From Timema cristinae (lineage: Eukaryota; Arthropoda; Insecta; Phasmatodea; Timematidae), in assembly GCA_039000515.1 (NCBI GenBank), contig JBCFYV010011164.1, positions 49,421,069 through 49,485,068 of the forward strand: a DNA stretch of 64,000 nt, in the 5' to 3' direction. This document shows, one piece after another, positions 12,006-23,347 of the stretch (positions are counted from its first letter, which is position 1; each line of letters opens with the position of its first letter). The notes under the pieces were generated by a model that made no database searches, was not told the origin of the DNA, and saw only the letters and a list, made by a program, of their open reading frames with translations. The translations under genes and the position numbers were made by a program.

Positions 12006-12603
12006 CATTTTTATAAACTTATGAACAAGTTGGACTCAAAAGCAAGGCTGTGGACTTGTGTATACTTGGGTTCTGAAGATAAAGTAAGCTGGTGTTCCTA
12101 ATAGAAATTTAATAAATTAATGTATGTTCCTCTTACAGACCCAAAAGGCCAGGTTTCGACTTGGTCCAATTAAAAAATTATTCACAAATAAAAGACGCCA
12201 TTTTCTGCTTCATACTTGAATTATTATTTCCTCTCAGCAACGTTATCCTCCTTGGTTTTTATTTGTAACGCAAAACACACATAACGAATGTATGCATGCT
12301 AGCTCCCTACTGTAATCACGAGATATTAAATGACACAATGTTGGTATTGACCTGAGAATCCATTAACAACCCTGTTCTGCACTTAACGGGGAGAGTTACC
12401 ACAATCGCTAACATCTTCAGACGCTCTATTCTTTCACAAGCCAGACCCGTTCACGCCGGTTGAACGGTTAAGCCCCGTTCACATGCTTTGCATCCGTAGG
12501 TCCGTGGTCCAAGCACTATGTAGAAGTTGGATCAATGTTAATTTTCTATGTAATGAGCGGTTACGGAGAACCAATCTTAGGTAAACAAATACATTAACAT
12601 AGC
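12006..12603. other. No gene recognised
   Basis: Slightly GC-richer at 12,390-12,530 ('cacgccggttgaacgg'), without splice sites or an open frame that could be supported. Confidence 0.4.
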
Positions 12604-12856
12604 TAAGACCCGCTTCAGTGGCCGAATGGTCTAAGGCACTACTCTCGCAGTAGACAAGACTGCCAATGACGGAGTGATCGAGATTCGAGTCTCGGTTGGG
12701 TGTACTGAGGTTTTCTTACAAAATTGTTTCCCACTCACCCTCCACGCAAATGAGGGTACACTTCCTATAAATAAACCCTCATAATCCATAAAACCATTAG
12801 CCTAATTTGTACATAAGAGTACAACCCAAATTGGTAGTAAGAATCACTGCTAAAAA
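12604..12856 (+). repeat. SINE family B, nearly full length
   Basis: Clear A box region (TGGCCGAATGGTCTAAGG), B box GATTCGAGTCTC and body; tail stem-loop eroded ('acccaaattggtagtaag'), then A-run. Confidence 0.9.
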
Positions 12857-13314
12857 AAACATCGATATGCAAATTGAAATAAAGGCATCGATGATAGATG
12901 AGGAAACGTGCCTGATTTTTATATATCTACCTAAAAATTTATTAAAAAATCATTCTTTTAACAAAAAACAGTAAACATAAAATTAAGTTATGAAAATGTT
13001 AACATTGTTTATACTAACTAATTTGGTGAAATTGTTTTATCGAAACCGATTTTATTGGACAAAGAGTGTTATACTTTCCCAATATATCCCGTGGTTAAGG
13101 ACACGGTGACTGTGTACAGCCCTAAGGGCTATAAGGATAACGGAGTATAGATACGAGGCCTCGAAGATATTCGATATTGTGAACCCGCGCAAGGCCTAAA
13201 ATAATTGAGTAGCTCATGCTCGTTACTCAATTTCTTGGCACTGAGTCTAAGTATATCTAAATTGTCGGTCACATCATTCATAGCTATCTCGGCCTATATA
13301 TATATTTTTCTTAG
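12857..13314. other. No gene recognised
   Basis: AT-rich; the GC-richer part at 13,080-13,260 shows no supportable feature. Confidence 0.4.
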
Positions 13315-13451
13315 CACCAAGTCTTACTGCCCATTCGGGTTGTACGCCTATGTACTAATTGCACCAATGTGTTAGGGATTAAGAAGGTTGAATTTAAAAG
13401 AAGGGTACCCTCGTTTGCGTGGAGGGAGAGTGGAGAACCATATAGGAAAAT
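13315..13451 (-). repeat. SINE family B, 3' half (split by the MULE)
   Basis: Tail and body of a minus-strand SINE stop at 'accatataggaaaat', exactly where the MULE begins; the head half resumes at 16,910. The last eight bases, 13,444-13,451 (aggaaaat), are the left target duplication. Confidence 0.9.
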
Positions 13452-14732
13452 GAGCAGACCCGAATTGCGCCAGTTATTAAGGGATTAAAAACTGTTTATT
13501 AATCCTGGACCCGAATTGCGCCAAGTCAGTTCAGGTAGTCGGGGAGGGAGGTGGGGGGGATGATACAAACAAAGACCATCACAAACAAGCTCTCGCCACG
13601 TTATGTCTTTCCTCCCCTTAGTAAAGGAATGTAAAAACGCCCTAAGTGCCCCCAACAAGACTTGTAACAGTAGTATTGACATCCGTCTGTCCAATACTTA
13701 TTAATTATATTGACAACAGTGACTGTCCCGGTGTATTTTTTAATTTTTTTTCGGGTTTTGTGTGAACTGTGATAATATTAGCGAGAATTATTGATATGGA
13801 AAGGATTTATAGTGAAAAAGGGAAAGTTCTGATTGTCTATTATAATTATACGTATCGACAGGTGAATCAATTAAAGTTGACGAGGGAAGAGAGGTGGAGA
13901 TGCACTAAAAAGGACTGCAAGGCTAAAATATTTACTCTTGATGGTGGAAACATTTTCTCGCGGACTGAAAACGAACACAACCACGAACCACTACTAGATC
14001 AAGAGTTGAACAGAAGATCCATTAGCAACGCAGTTAAGAGGAGAGCTGATGAGATTGAAGTAAGGCCTTCAAAGTTAATCCACACAGAGGTACAGACACA
14101 GAAAAAAACTATAAAAACATTGACCAGCAAGGACATTAAATGTATCAGGAATAACATCAACTACACTAAACAAAAAACACTGCCAAAGTTGCCTAAATTT
14201 TCCGAAGAAGTTCAATTTGCCATAGATTCAATTGAAATAAAAACTATTCAAGACAAAACTTGTTGTTGAGAAACGAAAAAGAGAAGGGGATCGTGACATT
14301 TTCTTGTGACTCGAATCTTGAGTATTTGTGCCAGAATGAAATTGTGTTAATGGATGGAACCTTTGAATACGCACCGAAACATTTTGTTCAGCTTTTTACT
14401 GTACATGGGTATTTCTAAGGGTCATACATACCTCTAGTCTTTTGCCTACTTAAAAACAAGAAAAAGCAGAGCTACATTGACGCTATGAGAATCCTAAAGG
14501 ACGCGTGCGAGAAGAAACAATTTCACCTCCAACCTTTATACATTGTGATTGATTTCGAGCAAGCAATTCACGAGTGCATCGTGTCGACTTTTCCACAAAC
14601 CAGGATAGTAGGCTGTCGATTTCATTTAGTACAAGCATGGTTAGCTAAACCATTTTATTTTACAACTTTACATAAATAATGTTATATAGTTTGTGACTTG
14701 ATTATTATATTTTTCACTCTTGAAGATTTTTT

Positions 14733-14936
14733 AGAACTGAGTTTTACTACCTGTTCGAAATATAGGCCTCCTTATGTACTAATTATGCTAATAGGCTTTG
14801 GTATGAGATAGGTAGAATGCAGAGAAAGTGAATCCGAATTTTCATGTAGTGAGAGTGGAAAATCATTTAGGAAAAACCACCTTCAGTTCACTCGACCAGG
14901 ATTCGATCCCCAACCTCCCAATCATCGGCTTGAATT
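14733..14936 (-). repeat. SINE, family A/B, in the MULE intron
   Basis: Degenerate tail ('gagttttactacctgttcg') at the left, body, and B box region ('GGATTCGATCCCCAACC' as read on plus). The distal head is lost. Confidence 0.75.
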
Positions 14937-15326
14937 TTTTGAATTCAAAGTGTTTATCTGGAGAGTTTTTTCTAAATGATGAATAGAACTGTATAATCGA
15001 TCTTCAGAAAATAATTGAACTATGGGCAGTTTATTAAAGATTAATTTGAAAATAATTTAAAATTTCTCAAAAAATATCTTTAACCATTTTGATTTAAACA
15101 TAGGATACATTTTGGGTGTATTTAAGATGACAATTAATACTGTTTATTTGGTTTAGGGGGCAAAGTTCTTTTAAGGGTAGTAGATGACTAGTTTTCAAAA
15201 ACTCAAAATATTTTGAAAATATTTTTTACGATTTTTTTTAAATCGGCGTGCATTTATAATGAATAATAACATTGTGAGGGGCCTGCTTAGTTTTGGGTAA
15301 AACAAACTATTTCAAGGATAGTTTTT

Positions 15327-15577
15327 TACCCCCTCGGGTGGCCGGACGGTCTAAGGCGCAACTCTCGCACTAGACTGGCCCTCGAGACCGGGGAGGTTGG
15401 GGTTCGAACCCAGCCGGGTGCACTGAGGTGGTTTGATCCTAAATGGTTTCCCCACTTTCTCTCCACGCAAATGCGGATGCACTTCCTATAAATTCAACCT
15501 TCCCAATCCCTAACCCATTAGAGTAATTAGTACATAGGCTATAGCCCGAACGGGCAGTAAGACGTGGTGCTAAAAAA
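15327..15577 (+). repeat. SINE family B, full length, in the MULE intron, 13-bp target duplication
   Basis: Flanked by aaggatagttttt at 15,314-15,326 and 15,578-15,590. The copy has a good head (GTGGCCGGACGGTCTAAGG), B box GGGTTCGAACCC, full body and a tail stem-loop read as GCCCGAACGGGC, in which both outer bases of the stem have changed together. Confidence 0.95.
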
Positions 15578-16909
15578 AAGGATAGTTTTTGGTGACTAGT
15601 TTTCAAAAACCATTAGCAACTTGTGCGCTTAGTAAAATAAAACAAACATATGGTAAACAAATTTAAAACACTCAAATTAAAAATATCAGCCAAATAAAAT
15701 GATTTATTATTTGGTTTTAACACAAATATCCATATAAGTGTAGTTATCAAATCGTCGAATAATACTGTCTCAGCTGACCCATTAATTAAAAAGTGAATAT
15801 ACGCTATGATAAAGTATCTGCGATTCTGTCGTAGGCCTACTTTTTATTTGTTATTCTTGGCCATTTTAAACATATGCCAGCCAAAAAAAGTGAAATGTTT
15901 TCCGGTCTGTGTGGGTGTCATCACATTTTTGTACATATGATTACGGCCACATTTTTTTTAGCTACGGTCACTGATAGGCTATTTTGTAAAATATATTTAT
16001 GATCTGTATTAAATCAGACTATGACTCAAAGAATGCTACGTTCATATTTTCCTTCCTACTTCCTTTTAATATTTTTATCATTAACATCCACTATGATTCC
16101 TTTTAGGTGGAGAAAGATTCAAAAGCTCGGTTTGGCTGCCACGTACAAAGACGAAAACTCGGATGGAGGGAAATGGCTCCACTACTGATTTGGGCTCACT
16201 TACTTGAGGCCCGAAGAAGTAGAAGACGCTTTCTGCGATCTGATCAGCATCCAGCCAGCTGATACAAAACTGACGAGCTTCGCAGATTACCAAACTGAAA
16301 CATATATAGATGAGATGGAGCAAGCGACATTCCCGCCGCGCATTTGGGCAGCTGACTCATCGGACTTATGGAGGACAACAATTGCGTGCGAGAGCTTCCA
16401 TTCTAGATTTAATTCATCATGTGCTTCTCCACACCCAAACATTTTTGTCTTCGTACAAAATTTAAAATCGGTCCAAACTGACACGTACATTCGAATCAAC
16501 AGTGTAAGAGAAGGAAATCTGCAAAAGACAGATAATAAGTCTAAGTTGAAACAATCATTCATTGAAAAAAACTTAAACAGTTTAGGAATTGAGAAATAGA
16601 CAGATTAAGCTTAGTGAAGTGTGTGTCCTTCCAAAACTCCTTTGTATCACTTGTTTATATTATGTTTGTTATACTATTATTTAGCATACATATAGCTATT
16701 ATTGACAATGTTTTAAAAACGAAAATTTCACTTTGATATAATATTGTTTGATTTTTTTTTTTTTTTACTTGTAGTCCTTCTTACCGCCAGACATAGCATT
16801 AATATTTGTTTATGTTCAGAGTTGGCGCAATTCGGGTCCTGTCTTGGGAAGGGGGTATTGGCGCAATTCGGGTCTGAGCTAAGAAAATTGACGCAATTTG
16901 GGCGAGCCC

Positions 16910-17015
16910 AGGAAAATAACCCTCAGTACACCCAACTGGAATTTAACCCTGATCTCCTCGTCTTAGTGAGTTTGGTATATTGTAAGAGTAGTGCTTAAGC
17001 CCCACGGACACCAAT
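16910..17015 (-). repeat. SINE family B, 5' half (split by the MULE)
   Basis: Starts with the right target duplication aggaaaat and continues 'aaccctcagtacaccc' into the head, the part missing from the copy at 13,315-13,451. Confidence 0.9.
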
Positions 17016-18579
17016 GTAGGTCCTATTTACTTTAAATAAAACAGCTCCCCTGTCCATAAACCTGGGTATTTATGTTTCAACACTTTAGCAAATTTTGTTA
17101 ATTGACTTCACTTGTCCAACCTGTTTTGTAATATTTATTTGACCCACATAAAAGGACATGTGGACTAAACGTTAGGTTCATCCATATAGTATATCTAGGT
17201 AGTGATGGGGAGTTTGGGGTTGTACTTTGGTTGTTTTTCTACTAAATGGTTTCCAGCTCTCCCTCTAAGCAAATGTGGATAGATTTCCACTGAATCCTAG
17301 TTTGCTCTTTCCTACACCTTTGTATAGTTGAATGTAGATACTTTGGTCTGGTAGAAGGCCTGTATCGTGGTTTAAAGAGAGTAATAAAAAAAATTGTTTA
17401 ATTTAGCTACAATGATTATCTTAACATTATACAGAAACTAAACATACTCTCGGTAAAATAAGTAAATCTCACAAAATTTACAACATTCAATGAAAAAGAT
17501 TATTCGTCAACAAATGTATTTAAAATAATGGAATAAATAGTAAGATAAAATCACTACGTTCTTTCGTAGACCTAAAATTAACATATGTTGTCGACTCAGG
17601 TAAAAAAAAAGTGTTTAGACGCTAGAAAACTTTAAGCTTATGGAGAGGGTTTTAACCTAAGTTGGGTCCATTGTAGATAATTTAATAAATATTAAAAAAT
17701 GTTTATCCTAGTTGTATAAAAATATTAGTAATCATTTATAGTGTTTACATTACTATGATTTAGGTATTTAGTGACTTTAATTGGTTGTGGTATGATTGAA
17801 AAATAAATTAGGGGTGTATCAAGTTAAAACAAAACTTTTTTTTTGGGTAACGGAAACCAAAGGTTGGCTATACTTTTGTTCTAAATTACCTACCTCATTC
17901 CTACCCTTTAGACCAAGTCGTTAGTAACTCTTGTGTTAAACGTAGCTACAATTAAAAATAAGCACACCCTCACTTCTGTGTAGACAAACTCTAAGTTAAG
18001 AAACAATTTAAAATTTCATTTCCTTACAAAGTAGTCTTCTTCATTCCCTACCAAGTCGTCTAGAAAGTCATTTTCTCAACGTGACACCAAAAGTTACATA
18101 AAAAAAGTATATCTTTATCCAGTGGAAGATGTTTCTTTTTTCCTGCAAACTCTGCTATATTCGTTTGCCGTCGTAGTACGTAGGCTTACGCACAAATTAC
18201 CCCCTCTACGCCCAGCCAGATATTGGGCGCTACAAGTTTCAACGTCAGCTGCACTCGATGTTGTGAATTTGTAGTCTCAGTGGTGTGATGGGGATAATTA
18301 CAACCATTGCTGAGAATTAGTGGCTTCACCGTAGTTAATGAAAAATTAAAAAGGGTGCAAAATATATCTTTCTCTTATCTATAGTTTTATATTTTTAAAT
18401 TGTGCTATAACCTTGTACCTTCACTTTTTTTTTTGTTTATGTGTTCAGACATATATATGTTAGTTTGCTTTGGAGAAGACTTTTATGAATATCAAATAAG
18501 AATAATACTGGACAGGGACAGCGTTTTTTTATATATATAATGGCCAAACCATTTATGAGCCAGGCTTTGCGAGCATTTA
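17016..18579. other. AT-rich stretch; one very degenerate SINE
   Basis: At about 17,190-17,390 the order 'gggttgtactttgg', 'ctctccctctaagcaaatgtgg' recalls a plus-strand family B body. Nothing else was recognised. Confidence 0.4.
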
Positions 18580-18720
18580 GACACGCGCTTCAGTGGCCAA
18601 ACAGTCTAAGAAGTCTAACAGTCTAAAATGCTTCTTTCCTCATACCTACTCTATTAGATTGATTATCATATAAGCGTATAGCTTGAACAGGTATTAAATG
18701 AGGTGATTAAAAGTTTTGTT
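18580..18720 (+). repeat. SINE family B, internally deleted
   Basis: Head 'cgcttcagtggccaaacagtctaag' followed almost directly by the 3' part ('cttgaacaggtattaaatg'). Confidence 0.6.
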
Positions 18721-19339
18721 TTAAAATTTCAATGCCAGTGGCTCATCCAGAAATGTATTTGAGGAAGAGGGAAGAGGGGTATACCTTGTATATAAACTAT
18801 GTATTATTTCTGTATTTTTCCCAAATGAAATTATTGTTATTAGAGACACTTTTAATATGTCAATAAATATACTTTTAGAATCATATGTTGTAATCTTGAC
18901 CTTAAATTTAGCTTATGCTTATCTTCTACGTACTTCATTCACCACTAAAATTATTTGCGGCATTGTTTCTTTTTATTTCATCTAAATATTCATCTCTATA
19001 TTAAATATATACATATATTTGATAAAATTATTATTTAAAACCCCTAATTTTGAGGTATGCGATGGTGGTCTGACGGATGAAGAACAGAAGGAATAGAGGT
19101 ATTCTAGGTTAAGAGCGTCTAAGTATTTGTGTTCTTTTTCAGTTCTGTAATTCAGTGGTGTAGATTAGGTATCATGTGTAGGGGGTGATTTGTTCTGACG
19201 GTAGATTGGAGGAGGGGGAGACAGGATAGGGCACGGCCAGTGGCTCGTATCTTGTTCTTATTTGAGGATTGTTGGGTCTACTTTTCAAATTAAATCATTA
19301 AGAATTCTTGCAACGTAGGTAAGACATTGTGTCGATCCT
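18721..19339. other. No gene recognised
   Basis: Contains 'cagtggctcatccag' (18,731), resembling a common transposon terminus, but no partner end was found. Confidence 0.35.
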
Positions 19340-19728
19340 ACCACTGAATCCCCTCCCACGAGGTGAGCACCATGCAGGGGGTCCTCTTACCCTCGGATAC
19401 GCTGAATCCCCTCCCACAGGTGAGAACCATGCAGGGTCTCCTACCCTCGGATACGGCTGAATCCCTCCCACGAGGTGAGCCCCACTGCAGGGTCCTCTTA
19501 CCTCGGATACGCTGAATCCCCTCCTCACAGGTGAGCACCACTGCAGGGGTCTCTTACCCTCGGATCGGCTGAATCCCCTCCCCACGAGGTGAGAACCCAC
19601 TGCAGGGGGTCCTCTTACCTCGTATACAGCTGAATCCCTCCACGAGTGAGCACCCACTGCGGGTCCTCTTACCCTCGGATACGGCTGATCCCCTCCTCAC
19701 AGGTGAGTACCATGCAGGGGTCCTCCAT
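19340..19728. repeat. Minisatellite, about 59-bp unit, six to seven copies
   Basis: Unit contains 'ctgaatcccctcc', 'gaggtgagcacca', 'tgcagggggtcctctta' and 'ccctcggatac'. Copies differ mainly by one-base gains and losses in C and G runs, a pattern typical of sequencing error. The open minus-strand frame (19,298-19,657) is a by-product. Confidence 0.9.
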
Positions 19729-19854
19729 GTCGTTGTAGCGTCACTGCCCTTGAAGTCGTGGATTGCACTGCGAACAGTGTCTGACTTCTACGGGGTGTCG
19801 CGGGAAGAGGTCCCACCCAATTGGGCGACAGAGGGACTCCTTTCTGTCCCTAAG

Positions 19855-20520
19855 CATCAAACAAACTCTACCTTGAAGGTTTTAATATTACTTACTTGGG
19901 CGCTGTGTCAGGGTTTAATAGCTCAGTTCGCAGTCACTGGCAGATTTTTGGTGTTTGAAAAGTTACTCAAAGTCCGCTAAAACTATTTTTATTAAATTTT
20001 ATATCCAGGCATTGTTTAACACCACAAATAAAATGTAAATTCTCGTTTTACCATGAAAATAAATTTAAGGTCACTTTACATTAGCATAAATTATCAGTTT
20101 TAATCATATATCCGCAACTATTTGAGATATGAAATAACTTATCATTGTATAGTTGTAGTACTGTTAAAATTAAAAATATTTTAACTGGAGTATCTTTTTA
20201 TAAAACCAATAAATTATTGTTTTTGAGTTATAAGCAACTACATATTTTTATGGAAATCTTATAAATAATGAAATGGATTAATTGTTAGGCTCTTTGATGG
20301 ACAGAGATGCTACTCTTTTCTTAATGTTTCTGTAAGAGTGCAGGCCAATATTATTAAGTTTAGGATCTCCAATGGAGTGTTTCTTCAACGGTGTATATTA
20401 TTTATTTCCATAAATCTTACTAGTTTTTAGTAAATGTATTTATTTTAAGCTTAAAGAGAGAGAGAGAAATAAAGTCTATGAGGTGCATAATATCATTTAT
20501 TTAAAATGATTTACCTTAGT
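19855..20520 (+). repeat. Unclassified repeat X, copy 2
   Basis: Shares ordered blocks with 4.34-5.16 kb and 22.7-23.6 kb: 'ccaggcattgtttaaca', 'atatccgcaactatttgaga', 'ttttataaaaccaata', 'ggagtgtttcttcaacggtg', and a purine tract 'aaagagagagagagaaata'. Confidence 0.6.
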
Positions 20521-21060
20521 ATTTATATTCAACGAGATAGGCTAAGAGTTCGATTTTCTTGAATACCAAATTTGAAAAAAAAAAAGACCCAACCCTTTAG
20601 GCTCTAAATTATTGCAAAGTGTGCCAGGAACAAATTTTCCGGATGGGTGGTACTACATAATATAAACCTTGAGGTTGGTTTTACCAGTGTCTCAATACTT
20701 TATTTTAGAATGTTTCATTTCAACCTCTTGTAAGAAAGAGAGAGAAATATTTCGTATAATTTGTCGGCAAAAGTCAACAGTGTTCCTTGGCATGTTTTAT
20801 TTTCTCAGTCTTTTATGAAACCATGGAGGATGCTTAACACTTCTTTCTCTTGGTTGAGACGTAGTCTTTATATTCGACGATATTACGCTACAAAGTAGAC
20901 TTTTACGAAATTTAGTGTTAATTATTTTAGTCTTTAATTCGATCTTTCTTTTGACGTGAATACGTCTTTAAATTCAGAACAGTACTAGGGAGGGAGGTAC
21001 GGGACGAAAAAATGGAGTGTAACGAAATTATCCGATAAGATTTGGCTTAATAATTTATAA
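20521..21060. other. No gene recognised
   Basis: AT-rich; no exon or repeat supported. Confidence 0.4.
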
Positions 21061-21065
21061 AATAT

Positions 21066-21155
21066 TCAAGGTAGCCAAACCAAGCTGATATCATTCGACA
21101 GCTGAAGGATTCGGGATTCGTCGCGCCACGTGGGTTTCATTGAGGTGTCCGCCAT
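21066..21155 (-). CDS. Candidate first coding exon or short ORF, 29 codons
   Basis: On the minus strand an ATG in the context aaaATGGCGG (21,155) opens a 29-codon frame beginning MADTSMKPTWRDESRIL and ending at TGA 21,066-21,068. The AAAATGGCGG setting (a YY1-like motif on the plus strand, GCCATTTTG) is typical of translation starts near promoters, and the surrounding DNA (21,110-21,250) is CpG-rich. A splice donor before the stop (a 'gtttgg' is present) would make it a first exon. No family recognised; chance is a fair alternative. Confidence 0.25.
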   Translation of the reverse strand: MADTSMKPTWRDESRILQLSNDISLVWLP

Positions 21156-21714
21156 TTTGTGTACGAGCACTTCACGCCTCGGAAACTTCCACAATATAAC
21201 TTCGCACTCTGTTGTGGTACGACGCTCGTTTTAGTGTCAATCAACAGATCTCGTTGAGATCCATTGGTTTAACTAATAATACTTCAATTTCATGACAGTG
21301 TTGATGAAAAAAATGTGAATTGAAGTTGAAAAATTCTAGAAATTTCACACTGTCCGCCCATACCCGCCGGAAAGCCAGCCATAAATATGTCGAACGTATA
21401 CGACGGGAAAGAGCAGCTAATCAGATATCCAATAATACCCCAATATTCGGGTCGGAACGAATAAGGAAGTATCAGGAGTGAAAGAGATTAGAAGCGGCGC
21501 GGCGTATTCACGTTAAACCCCTCCGGCCGTGCACCGACACAACCACACTTTTTTTTTACTTTCTCTCGGCGCCTAAAAGAGAAACGTATTGTGACCGCAA
21601 AAAAAAAAAAAATTGAGGTTGAGATTTTGATAAATGTCCAAAATTATTCACCCCATAAAAGCAAAAAAAAGTCTTTTTGCAATGCCATATATCTGTGTGT
21701 CTGTATCTTGTCTT

Positions 21715-22305
21715 AGAGCAGTCGCACACGACAGACAGTCTGTCAGACGTCTGAGGCCGGCAACTAGCGGCCGCACACGACATACAGTCTGTCAGACGTC
21801 TGAGGCCGGCAACTGGCGGCCGCACACGACATCTGTCAGACGTCTGAGGCCGGCAACTGGCGCCGCACACGACAGACAGTCTGTCAGACGTCTGAGGCCG
21901 GCAACTAGCGGCCGCACACGACAGACAGTCTGTCAGACGTCTGAGGCCGGCAACTGGCGGCCGCACACGACATCTGTCAGACGTCTGAGGCCGGCAACTG
22001 GCGGCCGCACACGACAGACAGTCTGTCAGACGTCTGAGGCCGGCAACTAGCGGCCGCACACGACAGACAGTCTGTCAGACGTTTGAGGCCGGCAACTAGC
22101 GGCCGCACACGACAGACAGTCTGTCAGACGTCTGAGGCCGGCAACTGGCGGCCGCACACGACATCTGTCAGACGTCTGAGGCCGGCAACTAGCGGCCGCA
22201 CACGACAGACAGTCTGTCAGACGTCTGAGGCCGGCAACTGGCGGCCGCACACGACAGACAGTCTGTCAGACGTCTGAGGCCGGCAACTAGCGGCCGCACA
22301 CGCAA
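21715..22305. repeat. GC-rich minisatellite, 49/44-bp units, about twelve copies
   Basis: Unit: 'cgcacacgacagacagtctg', then 'tcagacgtctgaggccggca' and 'actagcggc'. Two length variants alternate, the shorter lacking five bases in the 'agacagtctg' segment. Each unit contains the perfect palindrome cagacgtctg. All frames are repeat-derived. Confidence 0.95.
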
Positions 22306-22413
22306 CCGACCACCGTCAGTTTGTCAGTGGCTGTATGCGAACCATGGAAGATTCAGTATTGGTGTATCATTGAGCAACAGCTTTGAATTTTGGAAATAAA
22401 GGAAGAAGACTCA
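22300..22413 (+). promoter_or_regulatory. Possible untranslated exon end with strong donor
   Basis: A GC-balanced stretch ends in actcac|gtgagt (donor at 22,414), with no coding frame of note. It could be a non-coding first exon or part of repeat X. Confidence 0.2.
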
Positions 22414-22815
22414 CGTGAGTATACTGGGCTCTCGAAGCTGACACACCACTCAGGGCTGAACACGCGCCTCGTGCACTACTACGAAAATATCGGTCAGATT
22501 TATTTTTACGATTAGTTTGTGTCCGCTTCCACGCTTGAATAAGGATTTCCTATTTCTCCGACAACAAGCACCGATAATCGAGTCTGTGTGAGGTTGGTTG
22601 AACAATGGAACCTACATCTTTTCTGTAGTTCCATCTTTCTAGTCTGTCGTGTGGTGAACTCCATTTTAATCTAAAGTGAACATTTCGACCGATCAGATTG
22701 TCTGCCACCGAATGTATGTCGTGTGTGGTCGGCTATAGAGATGAACCCATTTGACCGTTCGGGTTTAAACTTGGTATCTTGGGTTCTCATGCGGTTCCTT
22801 CAAGGCATTTTTGAA

Positions 22816-22986
22816 ATTAGATACATATCCCGAGGATTAAGGGTAATTTACTGAAGGGAGATAAGAAAAATAATTCAATTTCCTCGAAATTCCTTTTAAC
22901 GATTTTGATTACATTTTGAACTTAGGCATTGTTTAACATTAGAAAAAATTGAAACTATGGTTTACCATAAAAATGAATTTGTTGTA

Positions 22987-23026
<40 letters not shown>

Positions 23027-23347
23027 TTGAAGCCCAGAAACTATTGGTTTTATAAAGTAATATTCAAAATAAAAGATTTTTATTTTTAATAGAACTACAA
23101 CTTTACAGAGATAGGCTCTTTTTTTTATCTCAAATAGTTGCGGAGAGAAGATCAACATTGAAAAATTCTAGTTATATAAAGTAATCGTAAATTCATAATT
23201 ATGGGAAACTATAGTTTCAATTTTTTCTAATGTTAAACAATGCCTAAGTTCAAAATGTAATCAAAATCGTTAAAAGGAATTTCGAGGAAATTGAATTATT
23301 TTTCTTATCTCCCTTCAGTAAATTATCCTTAATCCTTGGGATATGTA

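Larger units (their letters stand above)
13796..16599 (+). pseudogene. MULE transposase with FLYWCH zinc finger, two exons, broken
   Basis: Exon 1 (13,796-14,639) starts MERIYSEKGKVLIVYYNYTY; residues about 5-70 form a FLYWCH finger (W-R-C-x4-C ... E-H-N-H). The MULE catalytic domain follows: first Asp in VLMDGTFEY (about 14,353), second in IVIDFEQAIHE (about 14,545), then GCRFHLVQAW. Exon 2 (16,107-16,599) carries the 'KLGLAATYKDENSDGGKW' block, 'LRPEEVEDAFCDL' and the third acid in IACESFHSRFN. A donor after 14,639 (gttagc) and acceptor at 16,105-16,106 (ttttag) join in phase 2 through a Trp codon. Damage: one frameshift near 14,260, stop codons at 14,416-14,418 and 16,186-16,188. A working protein would cut and rejoin the element ends; this copy cannot make it. 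The intron holds two SINEs. Confidence 0.9.
13452..16909 (+). mobile_element. Mutator-like DNA transposon (FLYWCH-MULE), 3,458 bp
   Basis: Ends are fixed by an 8-bp duplication, aggaaaat, at 13,444-13,451 and 16,910-16,917, interrupting a SINE whose two halves join if the element and one duplication are removed. The outer 24 bp (13,452-13,475 and 16,886-16,909) form an imperfect terminal inverted repeat, 17 of 24 matching. A 'GACCCGAATTGCGCC' motif recurs at 13,457 and 13,508 on the left and, inverted, at 16,822, 16,858 and, diverged, 16,888 on the right. Inside lies one broken transposase gene with an intron. An 8-9 bp duplication agrees with MULE transposases. Confidence 0.92.

Noticed and set aside
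21715..22305. CRISPR array
   Set aside because: Units are contiguous without unique spacers, and the DNA is eukaryotic.
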